From an uncultured Treponema sp. (GTDB lineage Bacteria > Spirochaetota > Spirochaetia > Treponematales > Treponemataceae): a DNA stretch of 64,000 bases. Location of the stretch: NCBI GenBank assembly GCA_934691925.1, contig CAKUTI010000006.1, positions 12,100 through 76,099 on the forward strand, read 5' to 3'. Both the position numbers and the translations under genes were made by a program. Under the pieces are notes generated by a model. The model had not been told where the DNA came from. It worked only from the letters and a program-made list of their open reading frames with translations, and searched no databases. Of the stretch, positions 1 through 7,784 are shown in pieces (position 1 is the first letter of the stretch; every line of letters begins with the position of its first letter).

Positions 1-319
1 GACTTACGTTTATGGTATTGGTCGTTCGTCAGCAAAGGCAATTTGTGAGAAAACAAAGATTGAACCACACAAAATGGTAAGCGATCTTTCTCAGGATGAG
101 CAGGCAAAGCTTCGTGCCGTTATTGACGCCGAGTATAAGGTTGAAGGTCATCTTCGTTCAGAGATTGGTCTTAACATCAAGCGTCTGATGGACATTGGTT
201 GCTATCGTGGTCTTCGTCATCGCAAAGGTTTGCCTTGCCGTGGACAGCGTACTCGTACAAATGCGCGTACACGCAAAGGTAAAAAGAAGACTGTTGCTAA
301 CAAGAAGAAAGCAGTCTGA
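1..319 (+). CDS. rpsM: 30S ribosomal protein S13 (3' part)
   Basis: The gene enters from the left edge: the frame is open from base 2 and ends at TGA/TAG near 319. The visible part begins with the YGIGRSSA segment and contains the [19 protein letters not shown] region followed by [14 protein letters not shown], the conserved S13 C-terminal half that contacts the head of the 30S subunit and tRNA. The lysine-rich tail is normal for the family. An ATG at 74 is internal and is not the start. It is followed after 18 bases by rpsK with a GGAGGA ribosome site, the usual alpha-operon arrangement. Confidence 0.97.
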   Translation, partial: TYVYGIGRSSAKAICEKTKIEPHKMVSDLSQDEQAKLRAVIDAEYKVEGHLRSEIGLNIKRLMDIGCYRGLRHRKGLPCRGQRTRTNARTRKGKKKTVANKKKAV

Positions 320-337
320 TAGGCGGAGGATAGGTTA

Positions 338-718
338 ATGGCTACCGTAAAAAAGCGAAAGGAAAAGAAGAGCGTTTATGAAGGCAATGTTTACATTCAG
401 GCAACGTTCAACAATACTATCGTAACTATTACAGATTTGAATGGAAATGCTCTTTCTTGGGCATCTTCAGGTGGACTTGGATTCCGTGGAGCAAAGAAAT
501 CAACTCCATTCGCTGCTCAGTCAGTGGCAGAAAGTGCAGTTCAGAAGGCTGTAAGCTATGGTCTTCGCGAAGTACACGTTTACGTAAAGGGTCCAGGTAT
601 GGGTCGTGAGAATGCTGTTCGTGCTCTTGGCGCACTCGGATTGAAAGTAAAATCAATTTCTGATGTTACACCAATTCCACATAACGGCTGTAGACCTCGC
701 AAAACACGCAGTATGTAA
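338..718 (+). CDS. rpsK: 30S ribosomal protein S11
   Basis: Full-length S11 of 126 residues, a platform protein of the small subunit lying near the mRNA exit. The family core is visible: [18 protein letters not shown], the [19 protein letters not shown] stretch, [17 protein letters not shown] and the ending [16 protein letters not shown]. The start follows a GGCGGAGGA ribosome site. It lies between rpsM and rpoA as in most bacteria. A short hairpin follows it (732-754) and may modulate read-through into rpoA. Confidence 0.98.
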   Translation: MATVKKRKEKKSVYEGNVYIQATFNNTIVTITDLNGNALSWASSGGLGFRGAKKSTPFAAQSVAESAVQKAVSYGLREVHVYVKGPGMGRENAVRALGALGLKVKSISDVTPIPHNGCRPRKTRSM

Positions 719-731
719 CTTAGATTCAGAT

Positions 732-766
732 GGGCAGGAATTCATTTCCTGCTCGTGTGAATTTTT
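732..766 (+). terminator. Hairpin between rpsK and rpoA, possible attenuator
   Basis: GGGCAGGAA (732-740) pairs with TTCCTGCTC (746-754) around a 5-base loop. A short ATTTTTG stretch follows some bases later. The U-tract is weak and rpoA must still be expressed, so partial attenuation or an RNA processing site is more likely than full termination. I see no convincing promoter in the remaining 110 bases before rpoA. Confidence 0.4.
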
Positions 767-877
767 GTTGTTTCTGAATAAGAAACATTGGTTACTTTTA
801 GATAGTATAAGTTAAGCTAATAGTTTGACTTCATAGAGTAGCTCCTGTTGAGCTTCCATTTTATAAAAGGAGTTCAG

Positions 878-1939
878 ATGGCTCGCAAGAATTTGCTGAA
901 AGGTTTTAAGAAACCTAAGACCGTTCAGTTTGAAAATCTTGAAACAAACCCAAATTACGGGAAATTCACTGCCTCTCCGTTTGAACCTGGATTTGGAACA
1001 ACTATCGGAAACACTCTCCGTAGAGTTCTTCTTTCCTCGATTCAAGGATATGCGATTTCCTCAGTAAGAATCACTTCTTACGATCCTGATGGTGTGCCAC
1101 ATGTTATCTCTAGTGAATTCGAAACAATTCCAAATGTTTCTGAAGATACATTGGAGATTTTGAACAGTCTTAAGCTAATGCGTGTTAGACTGCCAAATGA
1201 CATCGAACAGGATACGCTTTCTTTTGAATTCAAAGGTCCTGCAACAATCAAGACTGATGACTTTGCAAAGGAAGGACAACTTGAAGTTTTGACAAAGGAC
1301 GTTCCAGTTTTCACAATGATGGAAGGTGCTCATGTTGAATTTGAAATTCAGGTTGATTTGGGTAGAGGCTATGTTCCAGCTGAAGTAAACGAACATTACA
1401 TTGAGGTTGTTGGAACAATTCCAATGGATGCAATCTTTACTCCTGTAACTAAAGTCAAGTATGCAATCGAACCTTGTCGTGTAGGACAGAGAAACGATTA
1501 TGACAAACTTGTTCTTGAAGTTTGGACAGATGGAACAATAGCTCCAGAAGATGCGCTTGCTGAAGCTGCAAAAATTGCGAAAGACCATTTCTCAGTTTTT
1601 GTAAACTTTAACGACAGCGATATGTCTGGAAATGATGAACTTGATGAGGGAGATGAGAAAATCAGACAGCTTCTCAATACTCCGGTTGAAGAACTCGAGC
1701 TTTCAGTTCGTTCATCAAATTGTTTAAAAAATGCAAATATTCGTACGATTGGCGAGTTGACTAGAAAAACTGAAGATGATATTGCAAAGACAAGAAACTT
1801 TGGCAAGAAAAGTCTGACAGAAATCAAGGAAAAGCTTCAGGAATGGAACTTGAGCTTGGGAATGACAGATTATAGCCATCTTAAAAACTCAGAAAACTTA
1901 ACAACGCCAATTCAGAAGGAAGAATCCAATGAAAAATAA
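878..1939 (+). CDS. rpoA: RNA polymerase alpha subunit
   Basis: Alpha subunit of RNA polymerase, 353 residues. It provides the dimer platform for beta and beta' and a C-terminal domain for promoter UP elements and activators. The N-terminal domain shows the [21 protein letters not shown] signature. The C-terminal domain (about 270-340) shows [21 protein letters not shown] and the helix [15 protein letters not shown] chose the ATG at 878 because AAAGGAG lies 5 bases upstream and [10 protein letters not shown] matches family N-termini. The frame extends 10 codons upstream only through a TTG. Its stop overlaps the rplQ start by 11 bases, so the two are probably translationally coupled. Confidence 0.97.
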   Translation: MARKNLLKGFKKPKTVQFENLETNPNYGKFTASPFEPGFGTTIGNTLRRVLLSSIQGYAISSVRITSYDPDGVPHVISSEFETIPNVSEDTLEILNSLKLMRVRLPNDIEQDTLSFEFKGPATIKTDDFAKEGQLEVLTKDVPVFTMMEGAHVEFEIQVDLGRGYVPAEVNEHYIEVVGTIPMDAIFTPVTKVKYAIEPCRVGQRNDYDKLVLEVWTDGTIAPEDALAEAAKIAKDHFSVFVNFNDSDMSGNDELDEGDEKIRQLLNTPVEELELSVRSSNCLKNANIRTIGELTRKTEDDIAKTRNFGKKSLTEIKEKLQEWNLSLGMTDYSHLKNSENLTTPIQKEESNEK

Positions 1940-2486
1940 GACAGGATTTAATCCACTTTCACGCACATCTGCACATCGTCGTGCAATGTCACGCAACATG
2001 GTAACTTCTCTTTTCAGATATGAGCGCATTACTACAACTTGCGCAAAAGCTAAAGAAGTAAGAAGAGCTGCTGAAAAGTTGATTACTCGCGGCAAGGTTG
2101 ACTCGGTTCATAACCGCCGTATCGCAGCGAAATTTATTCAGGATGAGAGAATCTTGAACAAATTGTTCACTGAGCTTGGTCCAAGAATGAAGGACAGAAA
2201 TGGCGGCTACACAAGAATCCTTAAATTGGGATTCCGTCAGGGAGACGCTGCTGATGTTGTAATTCTTGAATTGGTTGACTACAAGTTGCCAAGCGAAGAA
2301 GACAAGGCTGCAAAAAAATCATCAGCTAAGAAAGAAGCTCCTGCAAAGAAGACAGCTTCTAAAAAATCTTCTGAGTCTGCTGAAGAAAAGAAACCTGCTG
2401 CAAAGAAAGCTCCTGCAAAAAAGACAGCTTCTAAAGCTAAGTCTGCAGAAAACGCAGCTCCAGCTTCTGAAGAAGCTTCAAAATAA
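1929..2486 (+). CDS. rplQ: 50S ribosomal protein L17 with a long Ala/Lys-rich tail
   Basis: L17 binds 23S rRNA near the exit tunnel. Residues 1-120 are a normal L17: [43 protein letters not shown] and the C-terminal [10 protein letters not shown] motif. Residues from about 121 to 185 are an extra tail built from APAKKTASK and AKK-type units with glutamate and serine, resembling histone H1 or the tails of some bacterial DNA-binding proteins. Most L17 proteins end near residue 120-130, so the tail adds about a third to the length. The start overlaps the end of rpoA. The low-complexity tail gives long spurious frames on both strands, which I ignore. Confidence 0.95.
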   Translation: MKNKTGFNPLSRTSAHRRAMSRNMVTSLFRYERITTTCAKAKEVRRAAEKLITRGKVDSVHNRRIAAKFIQDERILNKLFTELGPRMKDRNGGYTRILKLGFRQGDAADVVILELVDYKLPSEEDKAAKKSSAKKEAPAKKTASKKSSESAEEKKPAAKKAPAKKTASKAKSAENAAPASEEASK

Positions 2487-2497
2487 GGAGTTAGAAT

Positions 2498-2734
2498 ATG
2501 TCTAAAGCACACCGCGGAACTGGAATCCGTAATGAAGCAAATCACGGACGTGGAGTTTGCCCACGTTGTGGAAACAAAAATGTCAAAGTTCTTTATGAAA
2601 AGGAAATTGACGGACAGACTGTAAAAATCTGTAAAATTTGCAATGCTGCATTGAAAAATATTGCAAGAAAAGAAGCTCGCGCTGGAAAAGCCGCTGCAGC
2701 TGCTGCCGCAGAGAACGCTTCTGCTGAAGCATAA
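2498..2734 (+). CDS. Small zinc-ribbon protein of the ribosomal operon
   Basis: A 78-residue basic protein read 12 bases after rplQ with a clear AAGGAG site. It carries two CxxC pairs, CPRCGNKN at about 23 and CKICNAAL at about 46, which should bind one zinc ion. It ends in an alanine-rich tail. The start MSKAHRGTGIRNEANHGRG is basic and could contact rRNA. It does not match the standard L28, L32 or L36 families by eye. My recollection is that treponemes keep a small uncharacterised gene after rplQ. A ribosome-associated or RNA-binding role is inferred from position and composition only. Confidence 0.75.
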   Translation: MSKAHRGTGIRNEANHGRGVCPRCGNKNVKVLYEKEIDGQTVKICKICNAALKNIARKEARAGKAAAAAAAENASAEA

Positions 2735-2756
2735 GTTGTTTAGTTGACTATGCGAT

Positions 2757-2792
2757 GCCGCTCTTTAATACAAGAGCGGCTTTATTTTTTTT
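2757..2792 (+). terminator. Rho-independent terminator of the ribosomal operon
   Basis: A perfect 9-bp stem, GCCGCTCTT (2757-2765) with AAGAGCGGC (2772-2780), has a 6-base loop and is followed by TTTATTTTTTTT. It lies 22 bases after the zinc-ribbon gene and meets the convergent oligoendopeptidase gene, whose stop is at 2791. Confidence 0.92.
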
Positions 2793-4620
2793 AAATCTTT
2801 TTCAATAGAGAAACGAATTCATCGATTTCTTTTGTGTAGATTGAAATCGCCTTTGTCCAAGTTTTTTCATCTTGAATGTCGAGCTCTGCAATCTTGCACA
2901 AATCTTCACAAGACATATTTCCTGTTTTGCTTAAAATTTCAGGATAAATCTTTGTGAACGAATCTCCTTTTTCTTTGTACTGCTCGTAAAGCGACATTGC
3001 GAAAAGCTGCCCGAAAGCGTAAGGATAATTGTAGAAATCGAATCCTGTTGAATAATAATGCGACTTGACCGCCCACATATATTCGTGCTTTTCCGCGCCG
3101 AGTCCGCTTCCATAAGAGTCTTCCTGCGCTTTTTTCATAAGCCGGCAGAAATCTTCTGAATTAAGCTCTCTTTTGCTCCGCTCGCTGAAAACCGCACGCT
3201 CAAAATAAAACCTGCTCAGAATATCGACTAGAACTTGGCTTGCGTCTTGAAGGTCAAGCTCTAGAGCCTGAACCTTGCTGAAGCCTGACGCCTTATTGAT
3301 AATGTCCTGCTTTACGATTGTTTCAGCGAAGGTCGAGGCAGTTTCCGCGAGAGTCATCGGATAATCGAAAAACATTGCCGGCTGGTTTTTCATGCATGAA
3401 AAATGGTAAGCGTGTCCAATCTCGTGGGCGAGCGTGATTACATCGGAAAAAGAGCCTGTGAAATTGCTTAGAATCCGGCTTTGATGTCCGAGCGGAATGT
3501 CCTCGTCGTATGCGCCGCCGACTTTTCCCGGCCGGATTTCAGCGTCAATCCAGTTTTTCTTATAGGATTTTTCCGCGAAATCTCCCATCTCCTTGCTGAA
3601 CGAGTAATATTTTTCAATCACGTACTGAATCGCCGCCTCAAATGTCCATTTTTTTGAGAGAAGCGAATCTTCAGACTTTTGATTGGGATTTTCAATCGGC
3701 GCGAAAAGGTCATAAAAAGCGATTCCGTCAGAAGTGTCGCTTGAAACTGTCATTCCGTGTTTTTTCAGATAGCTTGCCTTCGCCTGAAAATATTTTCGCC
3801 ATTCCGGGAGAGATTTTTCGATTGCCGAAATAAGCGCGTCGAGCGATTTTTTGCTTAGCCTGCTTGTCAAAAGTGAGCGTTCAATCGCCTCCGAGAAATT
3901 TCGCCGCTTGTTCAGCGTGATTGTCTCGCCTTTCAGGTTGTTGAGGCTGGCCGCAAGCGCGATTTCGTTCTGCTTTAGAAGCGCGATTTCTTTTTTGTAG
4001 GACTCAAAGCGAAGTTTCGGGTCTGGAGAGAAAGCGTCGTTTCTAAGCTCGTTGAAAGTTTTTCCAGTTTCGCTGTCTTTCAGGTTTGAGATTATCTGCT
4101 CGTGGAGTTTTTCCCAGGCGTTTCCGCCGGTCTGCTGAATCTCCGATGCAAGTTTTTCAAGCTCGCCCGGCATCTGATGCTCAATTGCTTCAACTGCTTC
4201 CTTTAAAATAAATTCATAATTCTTGAATTCGGGATTTTTTGTAAAGAAAGATTCTAGATTTTGACGGTTTTCTTTCAGAATCGTCTGAAATTTTATCTCA
4301 ATCTGCTGTTTTTGAATCAGAAGATTGTCAACCGAGGAAATATTGTTCAGATAATCCGTGTTCGTCGTGTCAACAGAATAAATCAGATACGCGTAGGAAT
4401 TGAGCGTGCGCGAAAATGAAGCCAGTTCGTCGAAAAGTCCGATTGCGGTTTTTAGCCAGCCGCCGAAATTTTCTTTTGCGTTTTTGGAATCGGCAAGATG
4501 ATTTTCAGTTTTTGCAAGAAGATTCTTGAAATCAGCAAGATAATTTTCGTATTTTTCAGATTTTATCGAGCTGAAAACCGAGTCTAGATTCCATCGTGGA
4601 GCATTTAAATTTGTTTTCAT
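2791..4620 (-). CDS. pepF: Oligoendopeptidase F, M3 family
   Basis: Cytoplasmic zinc peptidase of 609 residues that cuts short peptides of roughly 7-17 residues. The zinc site HEIGHAYH lies near residue 395, and the third ligand glutamate is expected in the following ETASTFAE segment. N-terminal helical regions match PepF (APRWNLDSVF, LNSYAYLIYSVDTTN). The ATG at 4620 is preferred over the upstream frame extension to 4683, because MKTNLNAPRWNLDS is the family start. A TAAAAT box at 4628-4633 ends 7 bases before this ATG, so the message may be leaderless. The gene is convergent with the ribosomal operon. Confidence 0.93.
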   Translation of the reverse strand: MKTNLNAPRWNLDSVFSSIKSEKYENYLADFKNLLAKTENHLADSKNAKENFGGWLKTAIGLFDELASFSRTLNSYAYLIYSVDTTNTDYLNNISSVDNLLIQKQQIEIKFQTILKENRQNLESFFTKNPEFKNYEFILKEAVEAIEHQMPGELEKLASEIQQTGGNAWEKLHEQIISNLKDSETGKTFNELRNDAFSPDPKLRFESYKKEIALLKQNEIALAASLNNLKGETITLNKRRNFSEAIERSLLTSRLSKKSLDALISAIEKSLPEWRKYFQAKASYLKKHGMTVSSDTSDGIAFYDLFAPIENPNQKSEDSLLSKKWTFEAAIQYVIEKYYSFSKEMGDFAEKSYKKNWIDAEIRPGKVGGAYDEDIPLGHQSRILSNFTGSFSDVITLAHEIGHAYHFSCMKNQPAMFFDYPMTLAETASTFAETIVKQDIINKASGFSKVQALELDLQDASQVLVDILSRFYFERAVFSERSKRELNSEDFCRLMKKAQEDSYGSGLGAEKHEYMWAVKSHYYSTGFDFYNYPYAFGQLFAMSLYEQYKEKGDSFTKIYPEILSKTGNMSCEDLCKIAELDIQDEKTWTKAISIYTKEIDEFVSLLKKI

Positions 4621-4810
4621 AGGTCCGATTTTAGCACAGTTGGGAAAAAAGATGTATAAACGAAGACTGATGGACCGAGTCACGAAAATTAAAAGTCTTA
4701 GTTTTCGTGATGTTTTCGGAAGATTTGTGGTTTTGCAGTTTTGCCGTTTTTTGAATTCAAAGTCAGAAAAAAATGTTCGATTTTGGAAGTTGTCTTAAAA
4801 TTTATTTTGC

Positions 4811-4857
4811 AGATGCTGAAATAAATTCAGCATGATACGGAAGAAAAGTCAGCATGA
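4811..4857. repeat. Dispersed hairpin element, short form
   Basis: GATGCTGAAATAAATTCAGCATGA is a compact inverted repeat, followed by a second TCAGCATGAC copy at about 4849-4858. It shares its ends with elements near 52883 and 60814. These look like members of an interspersed, non-coding, foldable repeat family restricted to intergenic DNA. Confidence 0.55.
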
Positions 4858-4994
4858 CGAGGTGTCTTAACGGCGTGCCTCGCGGTGCGGCTATCAGCGT
4901 AACTGTTTAAAGGTAAATTCCTTGTGACAATGAAATTTGCAAGACATTTTCAAAATCAAAAAATTAGTACGATTGGAAAAATCAAAATCGGTTT

Positions 4995-5212
4995 TCGTAC
5001 TGAGTACGATTTTTGCATTTTGTGAAAACGCGGTTCGTACTGAATACGATGCGTGGCTTTTGCAAAAAGAATGAATCGTACTGAATACGAATGTCGGTTT
5101 CTAAGAGAAATCATAATCGTAATGATGATGATTGAGAAAATGCTTATAAAGCGGCTTTCGTACTGAATACGAATCCTGACTTTTTAAAATTTTGAATTCG
5201 TACTCGCTGTTT
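4995..5212. repeat. Phased array of a 15-bp imperfect palindrome
   Basis: TCGTACTGAATACGA, with arms TCGTA/TACGA, occurs at 5035, 5076 and 5158. A one-base variant (TGAG) is at 4995. Degenerate copies start at 5117 (TCGTAATGATGATGA) and 5198 (TCGTACTCG). Starts are 40, 41, 41, 41 and 40 bases apart, leaving 25-26-base unlike sequences between copies. A half-site AGTACGA lies at 4966. The strict spacing with unrelated intervening DNA is CRISPR-like in shape, but the repeat is far too short and no cas gene is in the window. Confidence 0.8.
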
Positions 5213-5244
5213 TTCGTTGACCGCCGGTTCTTTAGAAATTTTTT

Positions 5245-6099
5245 CTAATCTAAAAGCGGAGTTATCCAGTTCTTGAAAAGCTCCGGCCAGATTTCACATT
5301 CCTTTTCGATGTTTGAGCCGTCAGCGTTTGAAGTTTGCGTCGAGGAAAGCGCAAGCCCGTGTTTTCCTCTGTTGAAAAGGTGGTATTCAAAGTCGATTTT
5401 TTCCCGTCGGAGAGATTGAATCAGAAAAAGCGTGTTTTCGGCTGGAACGGCCTCGTCCTGAAGCGTGTGCCAGACAAAGCTCGGCGGAAAATCCTTTGAA
5501 ATATGCTTTTCAACTGAAAAAACGTCACTGATTTCATTGCAGTCTGCAAGTTTCTTTAAATTTTGCTTTTCATTTTCAGTGAGATTTTCGAGAAGAGCAT
5601 TCACAGAACCTTCGTGGCAGAAATCCTTTTCGGCGGTTATCACAGGATAGCAGAGCGCGAGAAAATTCGGCTTTATCTGTTCTGCTTTCAGGTCTGTGAA
5701 TTGGGAAATCAGCTTTGAATTCCAGTACGCTCCGAGAGTCGCCGCCAAGTGTCCGCCCGCGCTGAATCCAAGCACGATGATTTTGTTCTCGTCAATGTTC
5801 CATTCTGTGGCGTTTTTTCTAACGAAAGCGACTGTCTCGGCAGCGTCTAAAAGCGGCTCGGGAAATTTTGTCGGCTTTAGGCTGTAGTGAAGAACAGCGC
5901 AGCTGAACCCGAGGGAAAGCATTTTCAGCGCGATTTCTTCCTGCTCATGCCGCCCGTAATGGTCGTAGCCGCCGCCCGGAATTATCAGGATAAAAGGCCT
6001 TTTTTCAGACTTTGGATTGTCGTTTTTTTGAAGAATATATGTTTTTATTGAGGGAATCTGTTTTCCGTGGTTTTTAATTTTAAATGTTTCGTGAATCAT
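5245..6099 (-). CDS. Alpha/beta-hydrolase, acetyl-esterase type
   Basis: A 284-residue serine hydrolase of the esterase/lipase (BD-FAE/Aes-like) type, probably removing acetyl or similar groups from sugars or xylan fragments. The oxyanion region appears as IPGGGYDHYG near residue 40. The nucleophile elbow GFSAGGH lies near residue 118. The acid is likely in TLQDEAVPAENT near 218, and the histidine in RGKHGLALS near 250. There is no signal peptide, so it should act in the cytoplasm. It starts with ATG 18 bases from a strong hairpin (6119-6157) in its presumed leader. The exact substrate cannot be read from sequence. Confidence 0.85.
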   Translation of the reverse strand: MIHETFKIKNHGKQIPSIKTYILQKNDNPKSEKRPFILIIPGGGYDHYGRHEQEEIALKMLSLGFSCAVLHYSLKPTKFPEPLLDAAETVAFVRKNATEWNIDENKIIVLGFSAGGHLAATLGAYWNSKLISQFTDLKAEQIKPNFLALCYPVITAEKDFCHEGSVNALLENLTENEKQNLKKLADCNEISDVFSVEKHISKDFPPSFVWHTLQDEAVPAENTLFLIQSLRREKIDFEYHLFNRGKHGLALSSTQTSNADGSNIEKECEIWPELFKNWITPLLD

Positions 6100-6115
6100 T
6101 GAAGCAGTTTAAAAA

Positions 6116-6158
6116 AGAAAAAGGCGCGTGTAAAGGAGGAAAAACACGGCCTTTTTTT
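6116..6158. terminator. Bidirectional hairpin between divergent genes
   Basis: AAGGC(g)CGTGT at 6121-6131 pairs with ACACGGCCTT at 6144-6153, with A- and T-runs on both outer sides extending the stem. It looks like a terminator in both directions. It sits between the start of the leftward esterase and the start of rightward mtnN, where nothing obvious needs ending. It may be an attenuator for the esterase or a relic of a rearrangement. The rest of 6159-6342 is AT-rich and presumably holds the mtnN promoter, which I could not place. Confidence 0.55.
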
Positions 6159-6342
6159 GATTGAATCTTTTCTTTTGAAAGACTTAATCTATCTTGCTGC
6201 TGAAAGTATATTAGACGGTTTAGAGATTTTAATCAATACTTTTTACTGAAAAATATTGAAAAATTCTGTTATTTTTTGGAAAATAATGTAAAACATTGCA
6301 AATCAACGAATATTTTGCATTTTAGGAAGTCTGGAGGAAAAA

Positions 6343-7053
6343 ATGGCGAAAATTGGCATTATCGGCGCTATGGAAATCGAGATTGAGTATCTCCGCTCGC
6401 TTATGGGCGAAAATATCACAAAAACTGAGGCTGGCTCTCTTTTGTTTATGGAAGGAAAAATTCATGGAAACGACGTTGTGCTTGTGCGCTCAGGAATCGG
6501 AAAAGTGAACGCGGCTCTTTGCGCCCAGCGGCTGATTTTGCAGTTTGGATGCACAAATATTATCAACACGGGAATTGCCGGCGCGATGGCTCACGGCCTT
6601 GGAGTAATGGATTTTGTTGTTTCGAGCGACTGCGTTTATCATGATATGGACGCGACAGGCTTCGGATATAAAGTCGGGCAGATTCCTCAGATGAGCGTCT
6701 ATTCTTTTGAGGCGGACAAAAAAATGATTGAAGTCTGCAAGAAAGCTTTTGCCGAAAGCGAGGAGTCTAAAGGACACAAGATGATTGAGGGAAGAATCGC
6801 GACCGGCGACCAGTTCATCTCGGAAAAATCGTTGAAGTCGAAAATCACGGAGAATGTGAATCCTGCCTGCGTTGAAATGGAAGGAACTGCGATTGCCCAT
6901 GCCTGCTATCTGAACAAAATTCCGTTTGTGATTCTTCGCTGCATGAGCGATATGGCGGACGACTTGAGCAGCAACGGCTATGAATTCAACGAGAAAATCG
7001 CGGCGGAATTGAGCGCGAAAATCTGCGAGAAAGTTGTAAAAATGCTTTACTAA
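6343..7053 (+). CDS. mtnN: 5'-methylthioadenosine/S-adenosylhomocysteine nucleosidase
   Basis: A 236-residue nucleosidase that cleaves adenine from MTA and S-adenosylhomocysteine. The family start AKIGIIGAMEIEIE, the core SGIGKVNAALCAQ, the TGIAG segment and the catalytic region VEMEGTAIAHAC, ending with RCMSDMAD, are all present. A GGAGG site lies 7 bases before the ATG. luxS follows 42 bases later, so the pair performs the two-step conversion of S-adenosylhomocysteine to homocysteine plus the AI-2 precursor. Confidence 0.96.
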   Translation: MAKIGIIGAMEIEIEYLRSLMGENITKTEAGSLLFMEGKIHGNDVVLVRSGIGKVNAALCAQRLILQFGCTNIINTGIAGAMAHGLGVMDFVVSSDCVYHDMDATGFGYKVGQIPQMSVYSFEADKKMIEVCKKAFAESEESKGHKMIEGRIATGDQFISEKSLKSKITENVNPACVEMEGTAIAHACYLNKIPFVILRCMSDMADDLSSNGYEFNEKIAAELSAKICEKVVKMLY

Positions 7054-7095
7054 AGATTTTATTTTTTATAGACTTCGCTAAAAAAGAGGTGCGAA

Positions 7096-7581
7096 ATGGA
7101 CGGTCTGAAAAAATACAAGGTCGATTCTTTTAATCTTGACCATACGAAGGTTGTTGCGCCTTATGTCCGCATGGCGGCGAGAAAAGTCGGCGAAAAAGGC
7201 GATGTTGTGACGAAATTCGATGTGAGAATTTGCCAGCCGAACAAGGAATTTATGAACACGGGCGCGCTTCACACGATGGAGCATATAATCGCTGAATGTT
7301 TGCGCGACGAGATTGACGGCGTTATTGATTTTAGCCCGATGGGATGCCGCACAGGCTTTTATCTGACTGTTTGGGGAGACCGCGACGAGAAATTTGTTGC
7401 GGAACATTTGATTCCAGTTTTTAGGAAAGTTGTTGAATGGCAAGGCGAGATTCCTGCCGCGAACGAGATTCAGTGCGGAAACTACCGCGATATGGACTTG
7501 GACGGAGCAAAGAAGTTCGCTGAAAAATGGCTTTCTGGAATTGAGAAAAAAGGCTGGAATCCGTTTCCAGACGGAAAATAA
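7096..7581 (+). CDS. luxS: S-ribosylhomocysteine lyase
   Basis: A 161-residue LuxS. It splits S-ribosylhomocysteine into homocysteine and 4,5-dihydroxy-2,3-pentanedione, the source of autoinducer-2. The metal site HTMEH is near residue 56, and the catalytic GCRTGFYL is near 84. The later cysteine in EIQCGNYRDMDL completes the metal ligands. The length matches the family. GAGGTG lies before the ATG. It is co-directional with mtnN, so its first role is detoxifying and recycling S-adenosylhomocysteine; signalling by AI-2 cannot be judged here. Confidence 0.97.
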   Translation: MDGLKKYKVDSFNLDHTKVVAPYVRMAARKVGEKGDVVTKFDVRICQPNKEFMNTGALHTMEHIIAECLRDEIDGVIDFSPMGCRTGFYLTVWGDRDEKFVAEHLIPVFRKVVEWQGEIPAANEIQCGNYRDMDLDGAKKFAEKWLSGIEKKGWNPFPDGK

Positions 7582-7621
7582 TTTAAGAAATGGGGATTTG
7601 CGTTAGGGATAGTAGCACCTG

Positions 7622-7775
7622 CGAAGCAGTTCTGTAGCGAAGCTTGGCTTTGCCAGCGGAGCGAAAGAATGAGCCGCGGTTAGACGGCGAAGTGGCGGTT
7701 ACAACAAAACTGTTTGACTTTCGTTGTAACTGCTATAGCCCGGCAGCGACAGCTGGAACGCCCATAAAAAAGTAG
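7622..7775. repeat. GC-rich intergenic element, probable dispersed repeat
   Basis: About 150 bases between luxS and the DUF1538 gene are GC-richer than nearby spacers and rich in GCGAAG/AGCGGAGCGA blocks. A perfect 8-bp inverted repeat, GTTACAAC (7698-7705) with GTTGTAAC (7723-7730), lies inside. A similar style of sequence, with AGCGGAGCGA and GGCGAAAGCC blocks, lies at 45118-45228 inside a coding frame. Family membership is inferred by eye. Confidence 0.4.
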
Positions 7776-7784
7776 TTAGGCTTT

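Larger units (their letters stand above)
4684..5244. other. 560-bp intergenic region with repeats and no gene
   Basis: No convincing reading frame is present. The left part holds a hairpin-like dispersed element (GATGCTGAA at 4812 against TTCAGCATGA at 4826). The right part holds a regularly spaced array of a 15-base imperfect palindrome, listed separately. The region lies between the 5' end of pepF and the 3' end of the esterase gene, both leftward, so any regulatory role would concern pepF. Confidence 0.7.

Noticed and set aside
2266-2505. Alternative frames over the L17 tail
   Set aside because: They arise from the AAG/GCT-rich low-complexity tail and have no independent start signals.
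4995-5212. CRISPR array
   Set aside because: The repeat is only 15 bases, copies are degenerate and no cas gene is in the window. It is reported as a phased palindromic array instead.
6135-6140. Perfect AGGAGG ribosome site in the loop of the 6116-6158 hairpin
   Set aside because: No start codon follows at a useful distance on that strand; probably coincidence.
6159-6342. SAM or SAH riboswitch upstream of mtnN-luxS
   Set aside because: I looked for conserved riboswitch helices before the ATG and saw only AT-rich sequence with a short AATGT/ACATT dyad.
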